From Phytophthora quininea (taxonomy: Eukaryota; Oomycota; Peronosporomycetes; Peronosporales; Peronosporaceae), in the NCBI GenBank assembly GCA_011947345.1, contig JAAVTG010000094.1:248001-312000 (forward strand): a stretch of 64,000 nucleotides of DNA, written 5' to 3'. Within the stretch, counting starts at the first letter, position 1, and the number at the start of each line of letters is the position of its first letter. Below, piece after piece: positions 10,969 through 21,435 of the stretch. A program made the position numbers and the translations under genes. A model generated the notes under the pieces. The model ran no database searches. It worked only from the letters and a program-made list of their open reading frames with translations, and was not told the DNA's origin.

Positions 10969-12548
10969 ATGTCGATCTTCGGCGGCTCAGAGCGGTTCCC
11001 CAACGAAGCTGGTGAGCATGGCAGACCTTGCGACTGTAATCTTTTAACGGGAGTGTACTCATTCTTGCTGCTGTCAGCTCGGTCACCGGGACCCATCTAC
11101 TCCAAGCCGGATGTACGCGCAAATGCACAAGTCGTGATGAAGGCCGACTATAAACCCGTGGACGAGAATCGGAAGTGGGGCAAGCGTGAAAGTTGGATTG
11201 GCGGTAGGCTTGAAAAGGTCTCGAGTTGAGTTCCGACGCACTGACGCTTTGTATGCCCAATGTGAAGGTTGTGCGTCTCCACAGATGCCCGTAGTGAATA
11301 AAGGTGCGTAGACTCACACTTTAATTCATTACACTACATGACCTAACGCGCTTCCATCGTCTTGCGTTTTGTTAGACAGCGGTCGAGCTCCTGGCCACTA
11401 CAACGGCAACTTTCGGTCGATCAAAACGCAGGCCCCCAAGATGTCCTTCCCGAAATCCGACCGCTTCCTATCGCAGAAAGGTGAGTCTCCTAGCAGATAA
11501 AGTCTCAAGTGAGACCACCTAATTCTTGTGCTTGTGTTGAACGACAGTCAACATGACGGGCATGGGCCACCAGCGCGAGCTCATGGCAGAAGCGAGTCCC
11601 GGACCAAAGTACAACGTCGACTACATGGCCGCCAACGGAGGCAAAGCGGCGCCACCCCGATATTCCTTTGCTGCGCCGCCATCGCCTAAGACGTCGGCGC
11701 GCGCAGAGGCTCACAAGACGCGACTACCCGACGTCGACACGCCTCGACGCGGCCACCGCGAGTCCTGGCTGTCGGTCATTAACCGTAATGGAGTCTTAGT
11801 GATGCCAGCGTCCCCGTGAGACCCCGCGGTGGTGCAGACATTGCCACGCCAGAACAACCGCCCGAGGAGCCTGCCCACACCCCAAACAACAATATGGGCA
11901 AGAACAGCGGCAACGCGTTCGGTCACGAGCACCGATTCGGCAAGCGGCCGAAACCTGTGACCCCGCCGCAGGCAACACCCGTGTGCAGTTCGTGTCGGCT
12001 ACGCACACACGCGAGAACATGGGCGAGTTTTCTCCCGGACCGATCTACGCTCCGTACAACCCGGAGTGTCCTGGTGGCAGGTTAGCGCCGTCGCCTAAAT
12101 CATCGCGACGGCCGGCACCACCAGGCAGTCCGTCGGATCCCAAGGACCCGCACGCCAACCCCAGCAGCCGCAGCTCCTGGCTCGCCGGCGCCGTCCGCAA
12201 AAGCGACGGACAGGAGACCGTGCTGCTGCGCATGGGCGACGTTCCCCGGCCCGGGCTCGTACGCCGAGCCGCCGTCGTCCTTTGCCATGTTCTCGCACAA
12301 CGCCAAGACCAGACCCAACCCGATGCACGTCGTGCGGTCTTCTACTCTGGTACGTTGATGCCAGCTAGCGAACGCTTTGGCCACTACTTACTAGGACTAA
12401 CGCTTTGAAACTGCAGGTCAACAGCTCACGACCGTCGCCGAGGCCACCAGGGGCAACGTCGGCTCGACATTTGCGCCAGCGAGACCCGTTGCCCAGGAAA
12501 GCGAGCGCCGTGACGAGGCCTGCCGAGCCCACCGAGGAGGAACCGTAG
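10969..12548 (+). CDS. STPGR (sperm-tail PG-rich repeat) protein, probable flagellar component
   Basis: Six short exons (about 10969-11011, 11078-11213, 11268-11303, 11376-11480, 11548-12349 and 12417-12548). The protein carries spaced STPGR-type repeats of the form (S/A)PGP.Y: RSPGPIYSKPD, GRAPGHYNGN, ASPGPKYNVDY, FSPGPIYAPYN and VPGPGSYAEPP. In known families such repeats occur in microtubule-associated and axonemal proteins, so a flagellar or cytoskeletal role is inferred. Serine/proline/arginine-rich disordered linkers separate them, with RESW boxes (KRESWIG, HRESWLS) recurring. Exon 3 is the least certain. Three single-base frame changes occur: missing bases at C runs 11812-11815 and 11978-11980, and an extra base in CCCC at 12244-12247. 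No signal peptide. Family otherwise uncharacterised. Confidence 0.65.
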
Positions 12549-12552
12549 CTGA

Positions 12553-13931
12553 TAAAGCAGCAATTGAAGCAAACCGTTTTTGCCAGTCGCTCTCATTCTT
12601 CGCCACCCAAACGATCAGATACTTGCGCGAGTGTATCCGTTGGCGGCTGAAGCTGGATTGAACAAGACCGCACTTGACCTGCACTTGTCCCGCATTGCAC
12701 AGCGAAAATGGCAAAGTGCCATTGACGATGCCGTGGAACAACTTCAACGCTCTCTAGGGTATATGGCCGGCCCGCGCGTGCTTCCCGAGAGAGTGCGCTC
12801 AGCACCGCCGCGTTGCACACGCCTATCGTGCAGGATGCGTCGCTCGTTGCTGCCTTTGCCCGATCCCTGCTGTTGCCCGAGGGCGGACCAGGCGTCACGC
12901 GCGGCTGAGTGGCGGGCCCGGACTACACGTACAGGTATAGAGGTCGACGGGGCGCTGCCTGGTGAAAATGGCAGCGGATGCTCGACAGCAAGGCTCGCTT
13001 GCTGCCAAGGCTCCAGGTCGCTTGGTCGCACTGACGGAAGTGCACGTGCAACGCGCGGCGACGCAGCGATCTGTTGGTAATGCCCGTGCCTATCGGGCGC
13101 TGTACAGCGTTCACGAGCATAGCGCCGGCTGTGCGGTGCACGGGCTTCAGAACCGTGCTTGGACTCGGCGATGTTCGGACCGTGCGGCCACACACGCGCG
13201 GGCCGCGTGCAGACTCGAGGAGGCTGCAACAGCAAGTTGACTGCGTGGCAAGAAGCAGGGAGTCTTGGGGATCTGCAGGCGGACTGCAATGCAGCATTGG
13301 GCAGCGACTGTTTCGCGGGGAGATTCCGCTGTGTGCACTTGCAGTGACCGGCGTCATCCCCGGCTGGCTCTTCCGTCGCTTCGTCCTGTCTGCGGTCCGC
13401 GCGTGCGTCATATTGTGCGAGGCTGATGGACGGACGCCAAAGGCCCTGGCCATCGTCTTGCGGGTCTTCGCTTGGCAAGTGTTTGCAGTTCGAGGCGCGA
13501 ACGAGAGGGCTGCCGCGTCCTTGCTGTCCCAATTGCAAGCACACTGCTTTGCTTTCCCTGGCAGCGTTATCGCCGTGCGGTTATCTCGTTCCGTTTGAGC
13601 GTAGCCATCTTTTCGAAAAGGCAAGTTCCGCGCTGTTGAAGCGAAGTCTGCCCGATTGCTGAGCTTGTGTTGCAGCCAATGTCGCCAACAAACAGCCGAG
13701 ATGGCGGGCAAGAGCGTCGAGGCCTCCAGATGCTGCCAGCCCGCCACGGTGGGGACACCGTCTGCTTGGCTTTCCCTCCTCGATTTGACTGATTCTCATT
13801 CTCGGTGGCAACCGGAGTCTAGCGATGAAAAGCTTCTCGATCTGGTCGAGCGGAACGCTCCGAAACTGGAATCGTCGCCGAGAAGGAAAGCACCTTTTGC
13901 GTGGCCAAAATCTGCTGAGATTTTTGAGTAA
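12553..13931 (+). pseudogene. Unresolved coding-like locus with repeated frame changes
   Basis: This stretch has the GC-rich, stop-poor look of coding DNA but no single frame covers it. Plausible plus-strand pieces are a helical segment ALDLHLSRIAQRKWQSAIDD (near 12670-12730), then in another frame HTPIVQDASLVAAFARSLLL (near 12815-12870), then AAKAPGRLVALTEVHVQRAA (near 13000-13060). The C-terminal piece contains WLSLLDLTDSH and ends RKAPFAWPKSAEIFE before a stop at 13931. A probable intron acceptor (TTGTGTTGCAG) lies near 13674. It could be one real gene carrying several sequence errors like its neighbours, or a decaying gene. The overlapping long minus-strand frames (12744-13747) look like antisense shadows. 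No family recognised. Confidence 0.35.
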
Positions 13932-14193
13932 ACCACGCGCTCAGCGGCTAATTGAGCACAAATTATCGTAAAGGTCCGGCTTCAGAAAAGCATCTGGGGC
14001 CGCCCCAACAACTCGACCACACACGGTGCACGTCTCCCCTCGTAAGAACGTCGCGCGCAAGCCAGCCTCTCCTTGGCTTCCTCACGACGCAGACGCTCAC
14101 AACTCCACTTGCTGACTCTCGCGCTTCGGTCTCAAGTACACGTGAGGAAACAGAGCCCCCCGCGCTTCTCTTCCTCGCTCCCCTTAGACCGAC

Positions 14194-17100
14194 ATGGCGG
14201 GAAGCTCCGAGAAAGCGGCGGCCTCGGCCCCCAGCGCCAGCAACAACGGCCTCACCTGCATCAAGTGCGGCCGCGAGGTGTCCGAGAGCGACGCCTTCTG
14301 CATCTACTGCGGCACCAAAGTGAGCCTCTCCATGAGCCAGCGCAAAGCCGCGGCCGTGCCCGCCCCCGCGCCGGCGCCGGCAGCGGCGGCCAAGAAGCCC
14401 GAGCCTAAGAAGCCTGAGCCCAAGAAGCCAGAGCCCAAGAAGCCTGAGCCCAAGCCTGCAGCCAGGCCCCAGAGCGACAAGAAGCCCGAGCCCAAGCCGG
14501 CCCCGCAGCCGGTGGCCAAGCCCGCGGCCAAGCCACAGGCCGCCCCCAAGTCCGGCGGCCGCCCACCCACCAGCGGTGCGTCTACGGCGCCGTCCAGCGG
14601 CGCGTCCGCCGGTCGCCCTTCGCCCATGCCGGCCTCGGCGTCGGCCCCGGCCCCCGAGCGTCGCTCGCAGCCGACGGCCAAGCCGTCCCCCAGCCTGCCG
14701 CCGCCGCCCCGCGCGCGCAGAGCGAGGGACGCCTCAACAACAACGAGAATAGCGGCCGCGGGTCGTTGGACGGCCCTACCAGCGACGTCGCCGGCCTGGA
14801 GAAGCTCTGGGTACCTGACAACTTCAGCAGCGAGTGCATGGACTGCAAGACGCCGTTCGGCTTCCCAAGCCACGTCGTCACCATTGCCGTGTGTGCGGTT
14901 TGCTGTTCTGCCGAAACTGCGTCAACCACAAGATCCAGGTGCCCGCCAGCTTTGGCTACGGCAACGCCCAGCAGCGATGCTGCCGCAACTGTATCACGGC
15001 GCTGCAGATGAAGGCCATCACGGCCCCGGCCGACGTGTTCGCACAGCGTCGTGGTCCCTCCAGCCGCTCCATGTCTGGACAGGAGAGCTACGACGTGCTG
15101 GGCGTGTCCAAGGACGCTACCCCCGAGGAGATCGCTGCCCAGTACAAGAAGAAGTCTCGCTCCATGGACCCCACCAAGGTCGAGGACCAGGAGACGCTCG
15201 AGAAGATCAATGACGCCTACCGCAACCTGCAGGACCCCAACTCCCGTAGTCGCAATGACTCCGGGCGTGCTCGCGACTCGAGTCTGCTGGGCGGTGACCC
15301 CACCAGCCACTTCGTGTCCGACACGGCGCGTAGCGACCAGACTGAGTGTCAGGTGTGCTTCCGTCCCTTTAAGCTTGGACGTCGTCAACATCACTGCCGT
15401 CGCTGCACACGCAGTGTCTGTAACCAATGTAGTGTCGAGTCCAAGCCCATCCCGGAGCTGGGTTTCCCAATGCCTGTGCGTCACTGTACGTCGTGTAACG
15501 AGAACCCGCCCAAGTTCATCAAGCCGGTCATCGACCCCGTGTCCAAGCCTCCTGCTGGCTTTGAGTATCTGTCGAAGCTTGACATCCTCGTCAGTGTGAA
15601 GGCCAAATCGGCCGGCAGCACTGCCGACACCGAAACGTACATGGTCAAGACGTACTGCGAGCCCAATGAGGTTGCCGCCAAGGCTGCCAACTACGTTGTG
15701 ACTGAGGCCGACCGCGCCGTCACCCACGAGTACCAGATCCACGAGGAGCGCAGTCTTGCTGACTTCGAGTGGCTATTCGTCAAGTTTGGTGACTACACGA
15801 ACGCCAAGGCTCTGCCGTACTTCCCGGACAAGCGTACACCTCGTGGCGACCGCGAGAAGGTGCTTCAGACGTTCCTGTACGGCTGCATGCTGCACCCGCT
15901 GCTGCGTGACGCTGACTGCCTCAAGGCGTTCCTGGCTCTGCCCACCGACCAGCTTCGTCAGTTCCAGAAGAGCGGCAAAAGTCGCTTTACAGCTCGGACG
16001 AGTACAACTCGGTCATCAAGTCGCTGCGTCTGGAGCTCGAGAAGGCGCAGATCCGCTCCAAGGTGAACGCTCTGATTGACCGCCAGAAGGACCAGAAGCA
16101 GCGTCTTGCCGAGCAGACTGCCCGTGCCGATGAGCAAAAGAAGCGTGATGCGGCTCAGAACATTCGTCGTGAGCAGGCTGCCGCTCGTTTCAAAGCTCTT
16201 GAGGCCCGTAAAGAGACTCAGACCGAGCGTATGGAGCGCGAGAAGGAGCGCTACGAGAAGCAGTCAAGCACGACGCACATCCTGTTCTTCGACACGGTGC
16301 GTGACCAGTCAGTCCGCACCACGGAGGAGGAGACCCGCATCCGCGAAAAGGTCGAGTTTACCAAGTCGAAGGACAGCTTCCAGCAGGACACGACGCAGTG
16401 GAACAGCGACATGGCCCAATGGTCGAAGCACCGTGCTAACTGGTCGGAGGCCCACAACCCGGCCGTGTCGAAGGATATTGCCAACGACTGGATCGTGCAC
16501 TCGTACGGTATTTACCACTCCGCGAATGACCAAAAGGACAAGGTGCCGCGTGAGCTCATTGACCTGCACGCCCAGTTTGTCAAGATGCAGGAGAAGGAGC
16601 CTGAACTTCTCGAGGAGGAAGGCAACACGGTCGATGACGAGTGGATGAAGCTTGCCAAGGAGCGTGAGCACTGGACGAGCATGCGCGCTAACATGAAGCG
16701 CGAGGACGAGATGTGCCGCGATGAGGACGCTCGCTACAAGCAGGAGCATGAGTACGTGCGTCTGGAGGCCGAGGCTCGCCAGAAGAAGGTCAAGACCATC
16801 GAGGCCGACTTGCTGGCGCTCAAGACTGAGATCAACGCCCGTACCCGCTCGATTGCTCAGCGTCGCAATCGTCACCAGGCCTTGGACGAGGAGTACGAGA
16901 AGGAGTGGCGTGTGGTGCAGACTAAGCGCATTGACACCACCAAGTCCCGTCTGGACGAGCACACTGCCCGCATCACTCGTGGCAAGAAGCGTTCGGACAT
17001 CTTCAGCGACCAACTGGCCCGCCAGACCAAGTCGCAGCGTATGCTGCTCTTCAAGCGTGCTGCTCTTACCGAGGAGCGCAAGGCGGACTGCAAGCTGTTC

Positions 17101-19232
17101 GATGAGCACCGCGAGGACTGCAAGAACACGCTTGACGAGGCCCACAACGCTCTGGTCATCACGCCCGAGTACGTGGCTCGTCTTGAGGCCGACATGAAGG
17201 TGCGTGCCAGCGAGCTGCAGGCTGTGAAGGACAGCAACAAGCGCATCCCGCAGGAGGGTGGCGATCCTGAGGTGGACGAGCGCGACGAGTTCATGAACGA
17301 CGTCCGCCGCCGCCGCGCCCAGTTCCAGAAGGAGCTGGACGACCAGGCTGCTCAGCTCGAGGCCGAGAACAAGCTGTGCCTGTCGCTGCTTGAGCGCATG
17401 AACCAGCACATCCAGACGCTTGAGGAGGAAGTCAAGAACGCCGCCCAAGAGGAGGCCATGATCGCCGAGTTCAAGAAGCTCATCGAGACAGAGACGAAGC
17501 TGCTTGCGGACGAGGAATCCAAGCGCGAGGAGAAGAAGCGTCTCATCACGGAGCTGATGAACAACGCCGGCAACTGGGTGCTGGACTCGCTCCACGAGCA
17601 CTCGAACCGCAAGAAGGTGGAGGCGAACCGTCTGGTCAAGCAGGCCGTGCGTGCCGCCGACCTGCAGAAGCTGGTGCAGCACTTCACGCACCGTGTGATC
17701 GACCAAGAGGAGCGTATCATGCGCCAGAAGCAGCGTATCCTCAACGGCGAGCACAAGGTGGAGATGCTCAAGTCTTCCGAGAACTGGTACCAGTACGTGA
17801 CTGGCCACGCCGCCGACCTCGGCAAGAAGGACATGAAGATCCTCGAGTCCAGCCGCAACGAGCGTGCTGAGGACCTGAAGGAGTCGTCGCGTCTCCAGAA
17901 GGACGACGAGACGGACATCAAGGGCGTCCTGAAGGAGCTCGATGTGAGCAAGAAGTACGCCAAGGAGAAGGTGGAGAAGCGCGAGATCTGGGCGCAGGTG
18001 GAGGACGTGTACAGCGTCTCCAAGCCGCAGGAGAAGGATGAGGACATGATGATGACCTCGCAGATCCGCAGCCTGCTGCAGCAGCTTGCTGAGGCCTTCG
18101 AGATGCTGACCAACCGTCTGCTCGAGGAGGAGGAGAGCCTGCAGCACGCTTCGACTCAGCTTGAGGGCGAGATCGACTCGATCAACGCCTTCATGGAGCG
18201 CATGGAGAGCGAGGAGAGCGCTCTGTGCTCGACCGAGAAGACGTCGCTCGCTAAGGAGTCGCAGGTCCGCCGCTCGGAGGCGGACCTCATCGAGCAGCGT
18301 GCTCGTGCTCTGATCGACAGCTACAAGCAGATGCAGGCGGAGCACATGAAGTACCCCGTGGACCTGGGCAAGGTCAAGAGCCGTCGCTCGGAGCGTGAGA
18401 AGCCCATCCTGCCCCGTGAGGCCGAGCTTGAGCAGGCTAAGAAGCTCATCAAGAACCGCAACTACTACGACCGCAAGGCCTGCGCGGACTTTGCCAAGCG
18501 CTTCAAGATCGACCAGGAGTTGAAGGAGGTGCGCGACGTGTTCGACTGGCTCAAGCTGGTCATCGAGCGCGACATCAAGCGCATGGAGAAGTGGCTGGAC
18601 GCCAGCCGCAAGGAGCGCAAGGAGATCGAGAACCTCAAGGTGAAGGGCAAGGAGATCAACTGGGACGAGGACACGCTGGAGCGCATCCCCGCTCTCAAGG
18701 AGATCCAGAAGAAGATGGCTCGTCAGAGCAGCCAGCAGGGCAACCACAAGAGCAGCAACGAAGCCAAACTGGCGGACGCTGTGCACCCGTCCGAGCAGTG
18801 GATCGTGGAGCTGCTGAAGTACAAGAAGAACATTTCGGAGATCGACTCGAAGCTGCTGAAGGACATTGCCTCGACGGTGGACTCGGCCACCAGCGAGGAG
18901 GACGTAGTCAACGCCAACCTCAAGAAGATGAAGAACGACAAGGAGTACGTGCTGAACAGCATCCGATTCATTGACCAGGAGGAGGCCAAGGCCATCCGCA
19001 GCACGGGCAAGGGTGGCGTCCCGGCCGCCACAGCCCTGGCTCGGAGAGTGGCAGCTTCGTGAGCGGCGACGAGCAGCCGACCCCGAAGGCCCGCACGCCG
19101 TCCCCGAAGCCGACGGGCCGCACTCCGTCGCCAGCCCCGAAGGCGGTGCCATCCCCGCCCAAATCTAACTCGTCCTCGGGCTCGGCCTCCAAGCCCCGAG
19201 CGACCCCGAAGCCTCGGTCGGAAGAGTTCTAG
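14194..19232 (+). CDS. Giant zinc-ribbon / FYVE / J-like / FYVE / PX / coiled-coil protein
   Basis: A single open stretch of about 1,680 codons, apparently without introns. Domain order: a zinc ribbon (CIKC...CIYC, near residue 25); a Pro/Lys repeat region; a first FYVE finger ([22 protein letters not shown]; 14840-15000); a DnaJ-like helix pair ([20 protein letters not shown]; 15090-15240) in which the HPD tripeptide is absent (MDP instead); a second FYVE finger ([21 protein letters not shown]; 15345-15500); a PX-like domain (15560-15960); about 900 residues of coiled coil (15990-18990); and a disordered Ser/Pro/Lys tail. FYVE and PX domains bind PI3P, so an endosomal tether or scaffold is inferred. 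Four one-base gaps occur: near 14704-14715, at 14864-14866, at 15977-15980 and near 19015-19040. Codon use is strongly GC3-biased, suggesting high expression. Confidence 0.8.
14389..14457 (+). repeat. 12-bp in-frame tandem repeat encoding KKPEP
   Basis: Imperfect 12-base units (aagaagccYgagccYa type) repeat about five times and encode successive PKKPE blocks in the disordered linker between the zinc ribbon and the first FYVE finger. Third-position differences between units show it is not a very recent expansion. Likely a flexible spacer; copy number may vary between strains. Confidence 0.7.
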
Positions 19233-19787
19233 ATTAGAGATACCTGGACTGTAAGGGTTGTTGAAACGTGAGGTGGTTGGGTCTTCTCGGACGTCGGTAT
19301 CTGTGAGATGCAGACCCAGCCGCTCACACTTGTTTTTATGGGAGAAATATGCTTTTTGTTCAAGTATTCGTCTTCGCTTCTTACGTCAGATGGAGGCACT
19401 CGCAATTGTCCTTGTGGCTAGCAATGCACATGCGTTTCAACAGCTGAAGTGTGTGATACTAACTTTCCACAAAGACCAAGTTCATTTCGTTTTGTACCTG
19501 TTCGACAAAAGTACATGGCATACCTTTTGGATCGGAACTGTGTGAATGTTGTTGATAGCGATTTATCCAAACGACTTTGCCAACGAACAAAGTTGTCTGG
19601 CAAACTGTCGGCTGCCGTAAAGACCAAAAGTTCATACGATTTGTTGACGATGCACGACGATGACGTCCCTATAAGGAATTTGGACGCAATCAATCACTTG
19701 AAAAGAGTATGTGAGACGGAGCCGGCGGTACTGACTTCCAACCTAATCGCCACTTCCCGAATCGCTTGGTCTCCGCAACAGTACCCG

Positions 19788-21275
19788 ATGGCGCTCGGCT
19801 GGATCGCCCCCATCGTGCTCGTGGGCGTCTGCGTGCTCTCGTTCCTCTGGTCGCTGCTCACGGCCCCGCGCTTTAACGTGCGCGGCCTGCACGTGGCGAT
19901 AACGGGTGCGCATTACCACCGCACTGGTTGACAACTCACTCTGACTTATAACATTGGTCATTTCTGCAGGTGCGGAGAACCCTCTCGGTCTTGCCATCGC
20001 CAAGAAATATGCCAAAAAGGGTGCCAAGGTCGGTGTCCTGATAGTGTAATAAGCACGAGACAAACGCTGAAAAACGTGCCATTTTTAGGTGTCGCTACTG
20101 GGACCTTCGACGGAAGCCTTGAAAGTGGCGCAAAGTGAACTGGAGGTGAGTTTTATTATTTTTGAAAAATAGTTTGTGAAGGAATCACTTATCGGTATTG
20201 TTGTGCTGTGTGTAGAAGGTGGCGGGGATGCCACTCCTGTCTTCATCTTCGAGTGTGAACTTGCAGACAAGAACCAGACGGAGCAAGCCATTCAGGAAGC
20301 CAATGCCTTCCACGGTCGACCTACAGACCACGTCGTCTACGGCGCAAGTCGGAACATCAAACCTGGCAACTTCTGGGAGCAAGATCTGGATCAAATGAAG
20401 GAAGCTATGGACGTCAACTACCACGGTGCCGTCATGCTGATGAAGGTGGATTTCCGTCACATTTGTACGCTGTTTGATGAAGTTACAGTACTGGACTCAC
20501 TGCATTTGTTTGTTGTAGGCCGCTCTGCCGGCGATGATTGAGGCGAAAGTGCGAGGACGAGTCGTTCTTGTCAGCAGTGTGGACAGTCTGGAGCCCCCAG
20601 TGGGTCGTGCAGCCTGCTGCGGTTCTAGGAGCGCGCTCCGCGGTCTTTCGGACTCGTTGCGCAACGAGCTGCTGCTGTACAACGTTTCAGTGAGCATTTT
20701 CTATCCGGGGACGTCAGTGTTCAACCAGTTGAACACGACCAAAATCGTCAAGCTGAGCATGAAGACGCCAGGTAAAACAAGTCTTAGCATTTGCGATATA
20801 TTCATAAACTTACTTTTTATTTGTTTGCAGTACGCCAACTGAGGAACACGTCACAACCGGTATGAATTTACGTTTAACATCGCTAGCTGTTGGTTATCTG
20901 ACAAATTGGCTTTTTCTTGGTTGGTGATACCAGGATATGCTACGTTCTCAGAGTCATCCACGGCCGATTCCAAAACGTAAGGGATTTCATAGTGTTGTTG
21001 CTTTGGGAGTGAATTCTGACTGTCTACTGTTGCGCAGATTTGACAAGCGTGCCCAAGTGCTTATCAACGGACTTTGGATGGGCCAGTACTCCATTACCAC
21101 GACGTGGAAGGGATTCCTATTGCGTATGCTCATCAACGGCGTCCAGCCGCGCAACAACACGTTTTTCGAGTGGATTTTCCTCTTCTTCGTGGGATGGTAC
21201 CAGGTTGTGGCGAATGTGATGCACGAGCGCTCTTTAGAGATCCCGACACGAGCTGGAACGGCTGCCCACGTGTAA
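19788..21275 (+). CDS. 3-ketodihydrosphingosine-reductase-like short-chain dehydrogenase with altered active site
   Basis: An N-terminal membrane anchor (MALGWIAPIVLVGVCVLSFL) precedes an SDR fold. The cofactor loop is VAITGAENPLGLAIAKKYAKKGAKV (TGxxxxLG), followed by MDVNYHGAVMLMK, VVLVSSVDS and ALRGLSDSLRNEL, then a C-terminal hydrophobic pair (WIFLFFVGWYQVV). Order and topology match KDSR/TSC10, the ER enzyme that reduces 3-ketosphinganine in sphingolipid synthesis. However the catalytic YxxxK is replaced: the expected AYxxSK segment reads AACCGSRSA, so Tyr is Cys and Lys is Arg. About eight small exons are joined by GTGCGC, GTGAGT, GTGGAT and similar donors. The frame between the KTP exon (ending near 20771) and the next exon (TEEHVTT reading) is inconsistent by one base. 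Activity is therefore doubtful. Confidence 0.65.
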
Positions 21276-21435
21276 ACTCGAGCGGGTACCGTATCGACAA
21301 CGTACTCTGTGCCAAATTACAGCTTCTTCCTGGAAACACAAGAAATAAACACAGGTATGAACCAAACTGACGTATACTGCTATTTGTTTATCATATCGTT
21401 AGCGAACGATGATCTTGTACTCTGTCGTAGCAGAG

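Noticed and set aside
11815..11837. 22-bp GTGAGA...GCAG intron in the STPGR gene
   Set aside because: Too short to be spliced; a missing C in the adjacent CCCC run explains the frame change better.
12744..13747. Two minus-strand frames of about 270 codons
   Set aside because: They overlap each other and the plus-strand coding-like pieces; their compositions (Arg/Pro/Ala-rich, no domains) look like antisense shadows.
16309..19152. A 947-codon minus-strand open frame
   Set aside because: It is exactly antisense to the highly codon-biased coiled-coil gene; the strong third-position bias removes antisense stops, and its leucine/valine-rich product has no domain.
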